A stretch of 37,926 bases of DNA, from positions 1-37,926 of the forward strand of contig SECN01000107.1 of the NCBI GenBank assembly GCA_004173515.1, given 5' to 3'. Both the position numbers and the translations under genes were made by a program. Within the stretch, counting starts at the first letter, position 1; every line of letters starts with the position of its first letter. The stretch comes from Myxococcaceae bacterium (GTDB taxonomy: Bacteria > Myxococcota > Myxococcia > Myxococcales > Myxococcaceae). This document shows positions 16,877 to 25,094 of the stretch, piece by piece. The notes beneath the pieces were generated by a model that did no database searches, had not been told where the DNA came from, and saw only the letters and a list, made by a program, of their open reading frames with translations.

Positions 16877-17782
16877 AGTCAGGGCTGGGCTGGCCGTTGG
16901 CAAGGGGCATCCTCAGCTTGAGGACATGGTCCGTGAACTCGTCCCCGACGCCTTCTGGCAGCGCGTGGTGCCCCTGCTGCCTCCGCCCCGGCCGAAGAAA
17001 AAGCTGGGCCGCCCTCGCGCGGACGACCGGGCGGCGCTGGAGGCCATCGTCTTCGTGCTCAGGAGCGGCATCCCCTGGGAGATGCTGCCTCGCAAGCAGT
17101 TCGGCCTGTCGGGCATGACAGCCTGGCGCAGGTTGGAGGAATGGACCCGAGCCGGCGTGTGGGAAAGCCTCCAGGCGCGGCTGCTGGATGAGCTGGGGCT
17201 GCGAGGCAAGGTGGACTTCTCCCGCGCCTCCATCGACTCCTCATCCGTGAGGGCGTCAAAAAGGGGGCCCTCACGGGCCCAAGCCCGACGGATAGAGCGA
17301 AGGCGGGTAGCAAGCATCATCTTCTCGTAGAGGCCCATGGGCTGCCTCTCACCGAGTCGGTGACGGCGGCCAACGTGCACGACACGCACGAACTCTTCCC
17401 CCTCGTCGACTCCGTGCCCGCGGTGAGGATGCCTTCGGGTCAGCGACGCTTCCGCCCCGCGAAGGTCCACGGCGACAAAGCCTATGCCTCCAGGAAGAAC
17501 CGACTCGGCCTGCGCCTGCGCGGCATTGCTCCGCGCATCGCTCGTCCAGGCGTGGAATCCAAGGAGCGTCTGGGGCGCTACCGCTGGGTGGTGGAGCGCA
17601 CACTGGCCTGGAAGAACCAGCTGCGCCGGCTTCGCGTCCGCGACGAGCGCAGGGACGATGTCCACTTCGGCTTCCTCGTCCTCGGCTGCTGCGTTCGCTC
17701 TTGTAGAGTGTCGCTCTCTTCTCATCCTGGGAGGCGATTCCTGCTGACGTCCCTTTGTTCTAAGATACGGGTGTCCCTGACT
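16877..17782 (+). mobile_element. IS5-family (IS427-like) insertion sequence
   Basis: About 906 bases carrying a two-frame DDE transposase. The ends are set by an 8-base inverted repeat: AGTCAGGG at 16877-16884 and its complement CCCTGACT at 17775-17782. No longer inverted repeat and no target duplication could be found, so the ends are approximate and one may be lost. It separates rdrA from the truncated dioxygenase. The absence of the missing dioxygenase 5' part on the left side implies a deletion or rearrangement next to the element. Confidence 0.6.
16926..17782 (+). CDS. IS5/IS427-type transposase, -1 frameshifted
   Basis: The first frame (16926-17330, 134 aa) starts MVRELVPDAFWQRV and holds the first catalytic aspartate in ASIDSSSVR. 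The second frame continues it as KKGALTGPSPTDRAKAG..., with the second aspartate in HGDKAYAS and the glutamate in WVVERTLAWKNQLRR, so the DDE triad is complete across the two frames. The shift falls at AAAAAGGGGG (17260-17269), where a -1 slip changes the reading from KRGPS to KKGAL and restores the family pattern; programmed frameshifting is usual in this group. The second frame has no stop before the IS end. It stays open through the dioxygenase fragment to 18508, so a transposase-dioxygenase fusion could be made. Confidence 0.8.
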
Positions 17783-18508
17783 ACCCATGGCTGGTTTTAC
17801 CTGCCCTTATTGTCCGAGGCGCGAGAGGCTCAGGTGGTTCTAGATCTAGCGCAAGCGTTGGGTGTGCCTTACACTCCCCCAGGCTGTTCCGTCGCTTTTC
17901 CGCTCATCAAGACGCAGCCTGCGGTGGACGCAGATGACTCCGCTCCTTTTGATCAACCTGCGGCTATCGGCTGGCACAACGACTTCTCCACCCACGAGCG
18001 CCGCCCCGTCGTGAGTCTGGCCTGGATCGCTCGGGCGGACCCGCTGGGACTGGGCGCTTGGCGTGTCGCTTCGTGTGACAAAGTCCTGACGGAACTGCGG
18101 AGTACCTCTGAGGGAATGGAGACGGTGCGCTTCCTCTCAGAAAATCCACTGCCCTTCAGCTTCACACGCGACGCTTCTCCCACCTTCTTCCATGTCATCG
18201 AGCAGCGAAGATTTTCTCCTGGGCGGCTCGGACTGCGTTTCTATGGTCGCGCCATCCGGCAAGGAGCACTTCTGGCTTACGGCGAAATTCCCGAGTCCAT
18301 CGAGCACGCCGTTTCGGCCGTCGAGTCCGCAGCCGACAGTGTGGGCCAAACACTTCACGCCGAGACCGGATCGTTGCTCGTCGTTGACAACTGGCATGCC
18401 TTCCACGACCGACAAGCGCAAAGCACGGGAGCCTTGCTATCCCTGAGGTGCTCATGGCTCTGCTTTCTTGAGTCCCTGCACGAGGAAAATTCCTCATCCA
18501 GTGCGTGA
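17783..18508 (+). pseudogene. 5'-truncated TauD-like oxygenase
   Basis: The fragment keeps the active-site parts of a TauD-type Fe/2-oxoglutarate oxygenase: HxD in GWHNDFS (H codon at 17975) and a distal LLVVDNWHAFHDR segment near 18370-18410. The first 50 or so residues present in the related oxygenase at 4915-5796 are missing, and the frame instead continues from the IS transposase. A GTG at 17771 in frame could give about 245 residues, but it has no ribosome binding site and lies in the IS end. It is probably the seventh gene of the island operon, cut off from it by the RADAR/IS block. Whether it is expressed, alone or as a fusion, is unknown. Confidence 0.65.
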
Positions 18509-18693
18509 CACGGCACGCCTTCAAACCCCTGCAAAATGGTGTCCTTATTCGGCTCAGGACCCGTGAGGGAGCTGAACGGTGGTGTTGAGCGTTGGCGGGG
18601 CTTGCCCGCGCGTCACCCTCAATAGCAAATACAACGGTGAGCAGATGTTGAAATCCGATTCTGTCGCGGAAGGCCTTCTTCGGGTATACGCGC
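18509..18693. other. Non-coding right end of island
   Basis: The stretch between the dioxygenase stop and the right direct repeat has no convincing gene. It contains the half-site GTTGAAA (18647-18653), also seen inside the left end. It shows no similarity to the response-regulator gene upstream of its repeated 3' end, so the repeat boundary near 18694 is sharp. Confidence 0.4.
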
Positions 18694-18799
18694 GGACCTC
18701 ACGGAGGCCCTGCGCGCGATGCTCATCCAGGCGCTCAATCCCGCGCCCACGCTGCCCGGGGTTTCCCAGGTGCAGCGTGCGTCCGTCGTGCCTCCCTGA
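18694..18799 (+). repeat. Right direct repeat of island (attR-like)
   Basis: A second copy of the last 35 codons and stop (TGA here) of the DUF4388 response regulator, with no upstream gene attached. It translates to the same C-terminus (ALRAMLIQALNPAP...) with changes only near the end and one Q/E change. It lies five bases from the stop of the convergent P450 gene. If the host's original 3' end is the copy next to the P450, then the end now attached to the gene came with the island. Confidence 0.8.
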
Positions 18800-18803
18800 A
18801 TCC

Positions 18804-20189
18804 TCAGGAGCGGGCCACGGAACTCCGCCGCTCCAGGTGCATGGGCAGCCCGCCGAAGGGCCGCAGCGAAAGGTGCGACTCCGGCTGCAACGAGAATCCA
18901 GGTTCCTCGCGCAGCCTGTAGCGCTGCGAGACGGTGGCGAGCACGAGCTGTGACTCCATCATCGCGAAGCTGCTGCCGATGCACTGGCGCGGCCCGCCGC
19001 TGAACGGGAACCAGGCGAAGCGGTGCCGTTTCGCGGCGGCCTCCGGCGCGAAGCGCTCCGGCCGGAAGAGGTCCGGCTCCTCCCAGAAGTCCGGATGGCG
19101 GTGCGTGACGTAGGGGCTCACGTCCACCGCGCTGCCCTTCGGAATTTTGAAGCCGCAGATGACGTCGTCCTCCATCACGGTGCGGCTGAAGATGACCGCC
19201 GCCGGGTACAGCCGCATCGCCTCCTCCACCACCTGACGCGTGTAGCCAAGCTTCGGCACGTCCTCCACCGTGGGAGCACGGCCCGCGAGGACCGCATCCA
19301 CCTCCGCATGCAGCCGGGCCTCGACCTCCGGGTGCGTCGCCAGCAGTCCAAAGACCCAGCTCAGCGTCGTGGCCGTCGTCTCGTGGCCCGCGAGGAGCAT
19401 CGTCAGCACCTCGTCCCCCAACTGCGCGTCCGTCATGCCCGTGCCCGTGTCCTCGTCGCGCGCGGCCATCAACATGGAGAGCAGGTCGCCGGTGTCCTCC
19501 GGGCGCTGCCTGCGCGTGGCGATGATGCCCTGCACCGTCTGCTTCAGCGTGGTGCGCGCCGCGCGGAAGGCCCGGTCGTTGCGCGTGGGAAGCACGGGGG
19601 GCAGCATGTTGAAGGACCGGAAGCGCTCGGCGATCTGCCGGCTCAGTTCGTTGAAGGCCGCTCCCACCTTCGCGGTCTGGTCCTCCACGGACGTGCCGAA
19701 GAGCGCCTCACCGACGATGCCCAGCGACAGCCGCATCATCTCCTCCGTGACGCCCACGGGCAGGTCCTGCGCGGCGGAGGCGTCCCAGCGCTGGAGCATC
19801 GCTTGCGTTGACTGGATCATCTGCGCCGCCATGCCGGCGATGCGCTGCCGGTGGAACGCGGGCTGCGCCAGCCGCCGCTGCCGGAGCCAGAAGTCCCCCT
19901 GGCTCGTCAGGAGTCCATTGCCGGTGATCCACGCTCCCATGCGGTACGAGAGGTGGTCCTTCGTGTAGTTCTTCACGTGGTCCTGCAACACGTGGCGCAC
20001 CCCGTCCGGGTGGGCGATGAGGTGCGACTTGATGGGGCCCAGGCGGTAGCTCACCACGTCCCCGTACTCGCGATGGATGCTCGACAGGAAGCCCAGGATG
20101 TCGCGGCGCACCTGGGGCAGTACGCCCATCAGCAGGTGGCCCCGGGGGCCGGTGGGAATGCGGGCAGCGGTGGTGGCGGCGGCGGTCAT
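18804..20189 (-). CDS. Cytochrome P450
   Basis: 461 residues with all P450 hallmarks: I-helix AGHETTATTLSW, K-helix ExxR in EEAMRLYP, and heme-binding FPFSGGPRQCIG with ligand C403. It is soluble, with no N-terminal anchor, so it would need separate ferredoxin and reductase partners not seen here. The ATG at 20189 follows AGGAGG; the longer open frame upstream crosses the intergenic region. It is divergent from an AraC-type regulator 132 bases away, which probably controls it. The substrate is unknown; fatty acids, terpenoids or secondary metabolites are typical for myxobacterial P450s. Its 3' end marks the right border of the island. Confidence 0.95.
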   Translation of the reverse strand: MTAAATTAARIPTGPRGHLLMGVLPQVRRDILGFLSSIHREYGDVVSYRLGPIKSHLIAHPDGVRHVLQDHVKNYTKDHLSYRMGAWITGNGLLTSQGDFWLRQRRLAQPAFHRQRIAGMAAQMIQSTQAMLQRWDASAAQDLPVGVTEEMMRLSLGIVGEALFGTSVEDQTAKVGAAFNELSRQIAERFRSFNMLPPVLPTRNDRAFRAARTTLKQTVQGIIATRRQRPEDTGDLLSMLMAARDEDTGTGMTDAQLGDEVLTMLLAGHETTATTLSWVFGLLATHPEVEARLHAEVDAVLAGRAPTVEDVPKLGYTRQVVEEAMRLYPAAVIFSRTVMEDDVICGFKIPKGSAVDVSPYVTHRHPDFWEEPDLFRPERFAPEAAAKRHRFAWFPFSGGPRQCIGSSFAMMESQLVLATVSQRYRLREEPGFSLQPESHLSLRPFGGLPMHLERRSSVARS

Positions 20190-20321
20190 CGGGTGACTCC
20201 TCCTGCCGGGAGGTATCGCGCCCCTCCGGCCCGTGCGCATGGTCTCCGGACGCCAACGCGTTGTCCCCGGGCGCCAGGGCACATTGCGAGTCCCAAGGCG
20301 GCTGGGCCATGCTGGAGGGTG
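20190..20321. promoter_or_regulatory. Divergent promoter region, P450 / AraC regulator
   Basis: A 132-base gap between the divergent starts of the P450 gene (20189, with AGGAGG) and the AraC-type regulator (20322, with GGAGG). Promoters for both must lie here. No clear -10/-35 pair or operator repeat could be picked out by eye. Confidence 0.45.
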
Positions 20322-21359
20322 ATGCGTCCCCAGGCGCTCCTGTCCTCCCTCTTCCGTCCGCTGTTCCACGTCGGTGAGTCACTGGGAATCCCGCGCGCGC
20401 TCCTGCTGGAAACCGTGGGCGAGGAGGAGGACCGGCTGGCGCGGCCGGACGTGCGGGTGCCCTACACGGCGCTGGAACGCCTGTGGGCCCTGCTCGTCCA
20501 GGTGGGCGGCACGGAGGCCCTGGCCGTGCGGCTCGCGCAGGCGGTGGAGCCCACGCACGTGGGGCTCGTCGGCTATGTGCTCGTCAACAGCCCGGACCTG
20601 GGCACCTCCCTCCAGCGCTACTGCCGTATCAACGCGCTGCTCGACCCGCGCACGAAGTGGCGCGTGCTCCAGACGGACCGCGCGCTGCGCGTGGAGCTGC
20701 ACCTGGATCCGCTCGATGCCTGGGCCCCTCGCCTCCAGCACCCGCCGGAGGGGCTGCTCGTCACGCTGGTGTCCAGCGCCCGCCTGCTCAGCGGCGAGGA
20801 CTGGAATCCCACGCGCATCTGCTTCGCGCACCCCCGCCATGCGGCCTCCTCCGCCGTGGAGGACTTCCTGGGCGTCACCGCCGAATACGACGCGAGCGCC
20901 TACCTGGTGGAAGGAGACGCGGCCGCCGCGCGGCTCCCCATCCGTCACGCGGACATCGAGCTGGGCAACCTGCTCCACGCCCGCGCCGAGGCAGAGCTCG
21001 CGCAACTGAGGATCCACGAGGTCCGCTCCTGGCGCGAACAGGTGGAGGAGGTGCTCGCCGCCCAGCCCCGCACGGGGGACCTGGTGCCCGCGGACGTCGC
21101 GTCGCGGCTCGCGGTGAGTGAGCGCACGCTCCAGCGCCGCCTGCGGGAGGAGGGCGTCACGTTCGCGGGCCTGGAGGACGCCGTGCGCCGCGAGCGCGCC
21201 TTCCAGTTCCTGCGCGACGGGGTGCTGCCCCACTTCGAAATCGCCTTCCTCCTGGGCTTCAGCGACCCCAGCGCCTTCGCCCGCGCGTTCCGCCGCTGGA
21301 GCGGCACGACGCCGGGCCACTGGCAGCAGGCGCAGGGCGCGAAGGACGGCTCCGCGTAA
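20322..21359 (+). CDS. AraC-family transcriptional regulator
   Basis: 345 residues. The N-terminal two thirds resemble the Arabinose_bd-type ligand domain of OruR/ArgR-like AraC proteins (PALLLE-type start, VGLVGYVLVNSPDLG). The C-terminal 100 residues are a double helix-turn-helix: VASRLAVSERTLQRRLREEG and a second helix pair ending in GFSDPSAFARAFRRWSG. The ATG at 20322 is preferred, with GGAGG just upstream. It diverges from the P450 gene, which suggests it senses a compound handled by that enzyme and regulates it; that link is inferred from position only. Confidence 0.9.
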   Translation: MRPQALLSSLFRPLFHVGESLGIPRALLLETVGEEEDRLARPDVRVPYTALERLWALLVQVGGTEALAVRLAQAVEPTHVGLVGYVLVNSPDLGTSLQRYCRINALLDPRTKWRVLQTDRALRVELHLDPLDAWAPRLQHPPEGLLVTLVSSARLLSGEDWNPTRICFAHPRHAASSAVEDFLGVTAEYDASAYLVEGDAAAARLPIRHADIELGNLLHARAEAELAQLRIHEVRSWREQVEEVLAAQPRTGDLVPADVASRLAVSERTLQRRLREEGVTFAGLEDAVRRERAFQFLRDGVLPHFEIAFLLGFSDPSAFARAFRRWSGTTPGHWQQAQGAKDGSA

Positions 21360-21473
21360 CCTGTCCGACGGTCCTACAGGTTTGCCCGGGCAGGGCCGCC
21401 TGGAATCCGTGCCCCGCGCGGAATGTTTTTCCCACGGGCGCGGCACCCTTCGCGCCCCGAGAGGGGAACACGG

Positions 21474-22073
21474 ATGATCAAGACGTTGAGGGACGCGGAG
21501 GAGCTGGTGCGCACGCGCCACGTCATCACCGAGGTGCCCACGCACGGGCCCACGTCCCTCGTCGAACAGGTCATGGGCGGCCGCCCCGCCGGAAGCTGGC
21601 GCGAGCACGCGAAGGGTCGGCTCGCGTACCGGCTGGGACGCCAACTGCGCGCTTCGCCCGACGTGCTCGCCGTGCGCCTGGTGGAGGGCAAGGTGGCCTT
21701 CGTGGACCCCACGCTGTGGGCGTCCGTCTACCGCGTCGCGATGGAGCCCGGACGCCGGCGGCCCTCGCTCCAGGGCCTGTCCGTCGAGGCCCGTTCGCTG
21801 CTCTCGACGGTGGAGCGGGATGGGCGCGTGCGCCTGGACAAGGAAGGCCCCTGGACCAAGGCGCGCGAAGCGCTGGAGGAGCGCCTGCTGGTCCACTTCT
21901 CCGAAGCGCAGGAGGAGGACGGCCACCACGTCGCGGTGCTGCGCTCGTGGCGGGACTGGGCCTCTCCGGCCCTGAAGGCGGATGCGGCCCGGCTGTCCTA
22001 CGAAGAGGCCCAGGCGCGGCTGCGGGCGGCGTGTGACGGGGCGCCCACGGGCCTGGGGCCCTGGGTGTTCTGA
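21474..22073 (+). CDS. Hypothetical protein, 199 aa
   Basis: A soluble, basic protein with no motif I can name with confidence. Starting at the ATG at 21474 (AGGGGAA upstream) it reads MIKTLRDAEEL. The middle segment SLLSTVERDGRVRLD and the length and layout are reminiscent of AlkZ-related or winged-helix proteins, but this is a weak impression. It stands between the AraC regulator and a convergent small gene, with GC-rich codon use like the rest of the chromosome, so it is likely a real gene. No role is proposed. Confidence 0.65.
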   Translation: MIKTLRDAEELVRTRHVITEVPTHGPTSLVEQVMGGRPAGSWREHAKGRLAYRLGRQLRASPDVLAVRLVEGKVAFVDPTLWASVYRVAMEPGRRRPSLQGLSVEARSLLSTVERDGRVRLDKEGPWTKAREALEERLLVHFSEAQEEDGHHVAVLRSWRDWASPALKADAARLSYEEAQARLRAACDGAPTGLGPWVF

Positions 22074-22092
22074 CGCGCCGGAGCGCGCTCTT

Positions 22093-22437
22093 TCAGGCGG
22101 CTTCCTCGCGCACTTCCAGCGCGTCGCGGATGCCCGGCAGCCGGACGAGCAGCTCGTACTCCGCGGGCTGGATCATCGACACGCGGCGGCCCGCCACGCG
22201 CTCCATCCAGATCTCGATGCGGTGCTCTCCGGCCGGATTGACGTGCCGGAAGATGCGGGCCCGGCGGCCCTCCGCCTGACAGGCGAGGATGTCCTGCTGG
22301 AGGCTGCGCAGCCGCCGGAACACCTTCAGCGCCGTGCGACCCTCGGGGGTGTCGAACGTGTGGAAGTGCCGGTTTCGCGACAGCGGACGGCCGGGGTCAT
22401 GAAGCCTCTCGATGAGGCGGCGCACGAAGGGGTCCAT
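22093..22437 (-). CDS. Hypothetical protein, 114 aa
   Basis: A small soluble protein rich in Arg (for example KVFRRLRSLQQDIL and GEHRIEIWMERVAGRRVSM). It alternates charged and hydrophobic residues like a small alpha/beta domain. No family is recognised. The start ATG at 22437 has no good ribosome binding site. It converges on the 199-residue hypothetical and diverges from the TPR lipoprotein gene. Confidence 0.6.
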   Translation of the reverse strand: MDPFVRRLIERLHDPGRPLSRNRHFHTFDTPEGRTALKVFRRLRSLQQDILACQAEGRRARIFRHVNPAGEHRIEIWMERVAGRRVSMIQPAEYELLVRLPGIRDALEVREEAA

Positions 22438-22477
22438 CGACGGAAGAGGATAACATCCGCTACCCTGTCGCTCAGTG

Positions 22478-23806
22478 ATGCCTCAGCGATTTTTCCCCCG
22501 GCCCTGGACGCTCGTCCTGCTCCTTCCGCTTGCCTGCAAGGACCCGGAGACGGCAGCCGCCCAGACCCAGGCCACCCAGGTCCAGTCCTCCCTGTCCGAA
22601 GGTCGCGAAGCCCTCAAGAAGGGCAACTACGGTCGCGCCATCGCCGCGCTCCAGAAGGCCTCCAACTCAGCCCCGGAGAGCGTGGAGCCGCTGCTGCTCC
22701 TGGCGGAGGCCCACCGGCTGAGCGGCAACTCGGGCGCCTCCATCCTGACGCTCAAGCAGGCGGAAGGCCTGTTGCCCGGCAGTGACCCCGTCATCCAGAA
22801 GCAGTTGTCGGACCTGTACCTGCGGGAGGGGCAAGCCCCCCTGGCCATCGCCACGCTCGTGGCCCTGCGGGACGAGGGCAAGCTGACCCCCGAGGACATC
22901 CTGACGCTGGCGCGCCTCCAGGCCCGGCAGGGACACGCCGAGGAGGCCTTCACCACGTTGGAGCGCATCCTCCGGGAGAACCCGGACGACGCCGCGACGA
23001 AGACGGTGGAGGCCGAAATCCTGCTCATGAAGGGCGAGGAGCTGCTCGCGGCGAACCTGATGGACCGCGTGCTCCAGAACTCTCCCAGCTTCACGGCGGC
23101 CCGGCTCCTGCGCGCGCGCTACTTCCTGATGAGCGGCTTCTCCGACCTGGCGGAAGCCGACCTCCAGTCCGTGCCACCTGCGGACGCGGCGAGCACGGAC
23201 GTCGTGGCCATGAAGGCCCGCGTGCTGATGGCGCTGGGCCGTCCGGCGGAGGCCGAGGCCGCCCTCAAGCTGCTGCTGGAGGACGACGCGGACAACGCCG
23301 AAGCGCTCGCGTGGCTGGCGGACATCGTCCGGGCCCAGGGCCGCCTGACGGATGCGCAGCAGTCGGTGGATCGGGCCCTGCAACTGCGTCCCCGGCTGGC
23401 CCGCGGGCTGTACGTGCGTGGCCGCGTGCAGGAGGACCAGGAGGATGTGCGCGCCGCCGAGGACAGCTACCGCTTCGCCCTCAGGACGGAGCCCGCCTTC
23501 GGCCCCGCGCTCTCGCGCATCTGGCGGCTGTACCTGAAGGCCGGCAAGAAGCAGGAGGCCCAGGTCACGCTGGAGCGGCTGATGGGGCTGGGCGAGGCGT
23601 CGGTGGAGGAGAAGGCCGCGCTCGCGGGCCTCTACGCGCAGTTCGAGACGCAGCTGCCGCGAGGCAAGAAGCTCATCGACGAGGCCCTGCAGCGCGAGCC
23701 GCAGAACCCCGAGTACCTGCGCATCCGCAAGGCCATCGAGAAGGCCACCCCGAGGAAGAAGGGGGCCTCGTCGGGCCCCATCATCATCCGCGGGGGACGG
23801 CGCTGA
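22478..23806 (+). CDS. TPR-repeat lipoprotein
   Basis: 442 residues beginning with a lipoprotein signal peptide, LLLPLAC with the lipidated cysteine at about residue 20. The rest is almost wholly tetratricopeptide-type helical repeats (GNYGRAIAALQKAS, GHAEEAFTTLERIL, GRPAEAEAALKLLL, GRLTDAQQSVDRAL). TPR lipoproteins act as scaffolds at the envelope; in myxobacteria several serve motility or secretion machines, but nothing here shows which. The C-terminus is basic (KKGASSGPIIIRGGRR). Its 3' end overlaps the convergent M16 peptidase gene by 23 bases. A GTG at 22475, just before the ATG, is an alternative start. Confidence 0.9.
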   Translation: MPQRFFPRPWTLVLLLPLACKDPETAAAQTQATQVQSSLSEGREALKKGNYGRAIAALQKASNSAPESVEPLLLLAEAHRLSGNSGASILTLKQAEGLLPGSDPVIQKQLSDLYLREGQAPLAIATLVALRDEGKLTPEDILTLARLQARQGHAEEAFTTLERILRENPDDAATKTVEAEILLMKGEELLAANLMDRVLQNSPSFTAARLLRARYFLMSGFSDLAEADLQSVPPADAASTDVVAMKARVLMALGRPAEAEAALKLLLEDDADNAEALAWLADIVRAQGRLTDAQQSVDRALQLRPRLARGLYVRGRVQEDQEDVRAAEDSYRFALRTEPAFGPALSRIWRLYLKAGKKQEAQVTLERLMGLGEASVEEKAALAGLYAQFETQLPRGKKLIDEALQREPQNPEYLRIRKAIEKATPRKKGASSGPIIIRGGRR

Positions 23807-25094
23807 CGGAGGAGGGGAGCGCGGCTTCCGCCACCACCTTCTCCAGCGCCTTCTGGCCCTTCTTCTGGCCCACCGCGACCACCACCAGGTTCTCGCGGGT
23901 GAAGTAGCGCCGGGCCACGTCGCGCACCTGCGCGGCCGTCTGGCGGTCCACCAGGTCCGCGCGGTGGCTGAAGGTCTCCGGCGTGCGGAACAGCTCCGTG
24001 CCGCCGAACCACCCGGCCAGCTCGCCCGGTGAGTCCTGGGAGAACTCCAGCAGCATGCGGTGGCGGCGCTTGGCGCGGTTCAACTCCTCCGCGCCCACCT
24101 CGTCGTCGCACAGCGCGCCGAGCACGCGCAGCGACTCGGCCACCACCTGCGACGCCTTCTCCGGCGCGCTGGCCGCTTCAATCTCGAACAGGCCGGTGTC
24201 GTGGTACGTGTCCAGCCCGGCGCTCACCGAGTACGCAAGGCCGCGCTTCTCCACGATTTCAAACGGCAGCCGCGACGACAGGCCGTCGTCCAGCAGGCGC
24301 CGGAGGATCTGCAGCGCGGGGTAGTCCTCGTGCTGCTCCGGCACGACGCGGAAGGTGAGCTTGAACTCCGTCTGCGACTCGTCGTGCGTGACGAAGTGGA
24401 AGTGCGGCCCGGGCCCCAGGAGGGGCGGCGGCGCTTCGGTGGAGGCCTCGCCCCGGGGCAGGTGGGCGAAGGCGCGCTCGGCCAGCGCCATGACCTCCGA
24501 GTGACGCACGCGGCCCGCGGCGGTAACGACCAGGTTGCCGGCCACGTAGTGGCGCAGGAAGTGTTCGCGCACCTGCTCGTGCGTCAGGGCCTTCACGGAG
24601 TCGCTCGTGCCGGCGATCTTCAGCGACAGCGGGTGGTTGGGGAACAGCAGCCGCTTGGACAGGTTGTCCAGGTCGATGTCGCGCCCCTTGTCGTCCACCT
24701 CGTCGAGCATCTCCTCGAGGATGATCTGCCGCTCGACCTCCATGTCGGTGAGGCGGGGGCGGGTGAGCATGTCGCCGATGACGTCCATGCCCACGCGCAG
24801 GTGCGACGGGTGCAGCGGCGTGTAGTAGTAGCCGTGGTCGCGGGTGGTGGCGCCATTGAGGTTGCCGCCCACCTCCTCCACGGCGGCGTTCATCTTCACG
24901 GTGTCCGGCCAGGCTTCGCTGCCCCGGAAGAAGAGGTGCTCCAGGTAGTGGCTGACGCCGTTGTTGGCCGCCGTCTCGTGACGGCTGCCGGTCCGCACGT
25001 AGACGGCCAGCAGGGCGGTGTGCAGGTGCGGCGTCTCGACGGTGACGACGCGAAGCCCGGAGGGCAGCACGTCCCGGAACGGTTTAAAGCTCAT
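23784..25094 (-). CDS. M16 family zinc peptidase (insulinase/pitrilysin type)
   Basis: 436 residues, the usual size of an M16B subunit. The inverted zinc motif HxxEH is H49-Y-L-E52-H53, with the third ligand expected in the segment VERQIILEEMLDEV. It lacks an obvious signal peptide, so it is probably cytoplasmic. The start overlaps the histidine kinase stop upstream as ATGA, giving a two-gene minus-strand operon. This pairing may mean the peptidase is expressed with the sensor, but no substrate is evident. The arrangement in a single catalytic subunit differs from pairs in which one M16 protein lacks the motif; no partner is present here. Confidence 0.92.
   Translation of the reverse strand: MSFKPFRDVLPSGLRVVTVETPHLHTALLAVYVRTGSRHETAANNGVSHYLEHLFFRGSEAWPDTVKMNAAVEEVGGNLNGATTRDHGYYYTPLHPSHLRVGMDVIGDMLTRPRLTDMEVERQIILEEMLDEVDDKGRDIDLDNLSKRLLFPNHPLSLKIAGTSDSVKALTHEQVREHFLRHYVAGNLVVTAAGRVRHSEVMALAERAFAHLPRGEASTEAPPPLLGPGPHFHFVTHDESQTEFKLTFRVVPEQHEDYPALQILRRLLDDGLSSRLPFEIVEKRGLAYSVSAGLDTYHDTGLFEIEAASAPEKASQVVAESLRVLGALCDDEVGAEELNRAKRRHRMLLEFSQDSPGELAGWFGGTELFRTPETFSHRADLVDRQTAAQVRDVARRYFTRENLVVVAVGQKKGQKALEKVVAEAALPSSVSAVPRG

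Larger units (their letters stand above)
3289..18799. mobile_element. Genomic island flanked by 106-bp direct repeats
   Basis: The segment lies between two copies of the 3' end of the DUF4388 response-regulator gene, the usual footprint of integration at the end of a protein gene with the end restored. Contents differ in composition from the flanks: 60-base samples count 35 G/C at 5401-5460 and 29 at 15301-15360, against 45 at 20461-20520. Cargo is a coupled operon with a UvrA-like protein, a RADAR-type defence pair, an IS5-type insertion sequence and a broken dioxygenase gene. No integrase, relaxase or excisionase was found, so the island is either immobile, moved by an enzyme elsewhere, or came in by homologous recombination. 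Removing it would place the response-regulator stop five bases from the convergent P450 gene. Confidence 0.75.

Noticed and set aside
3395..18693. Integrase or conjugation genes within the island
   Set aside because: Each open frame was read on both strands; the only recombination enzyme is the IS5-type transposase, which does not explain the 106-bp repeats.
19851..20321. N-terminal extension of the AraC-type regulator across the intergenic region
   Set aside because: It would overlap the 5' end of the P450 gene; the family pattern begins at the ATG at 20322 with a ribosome binding site.
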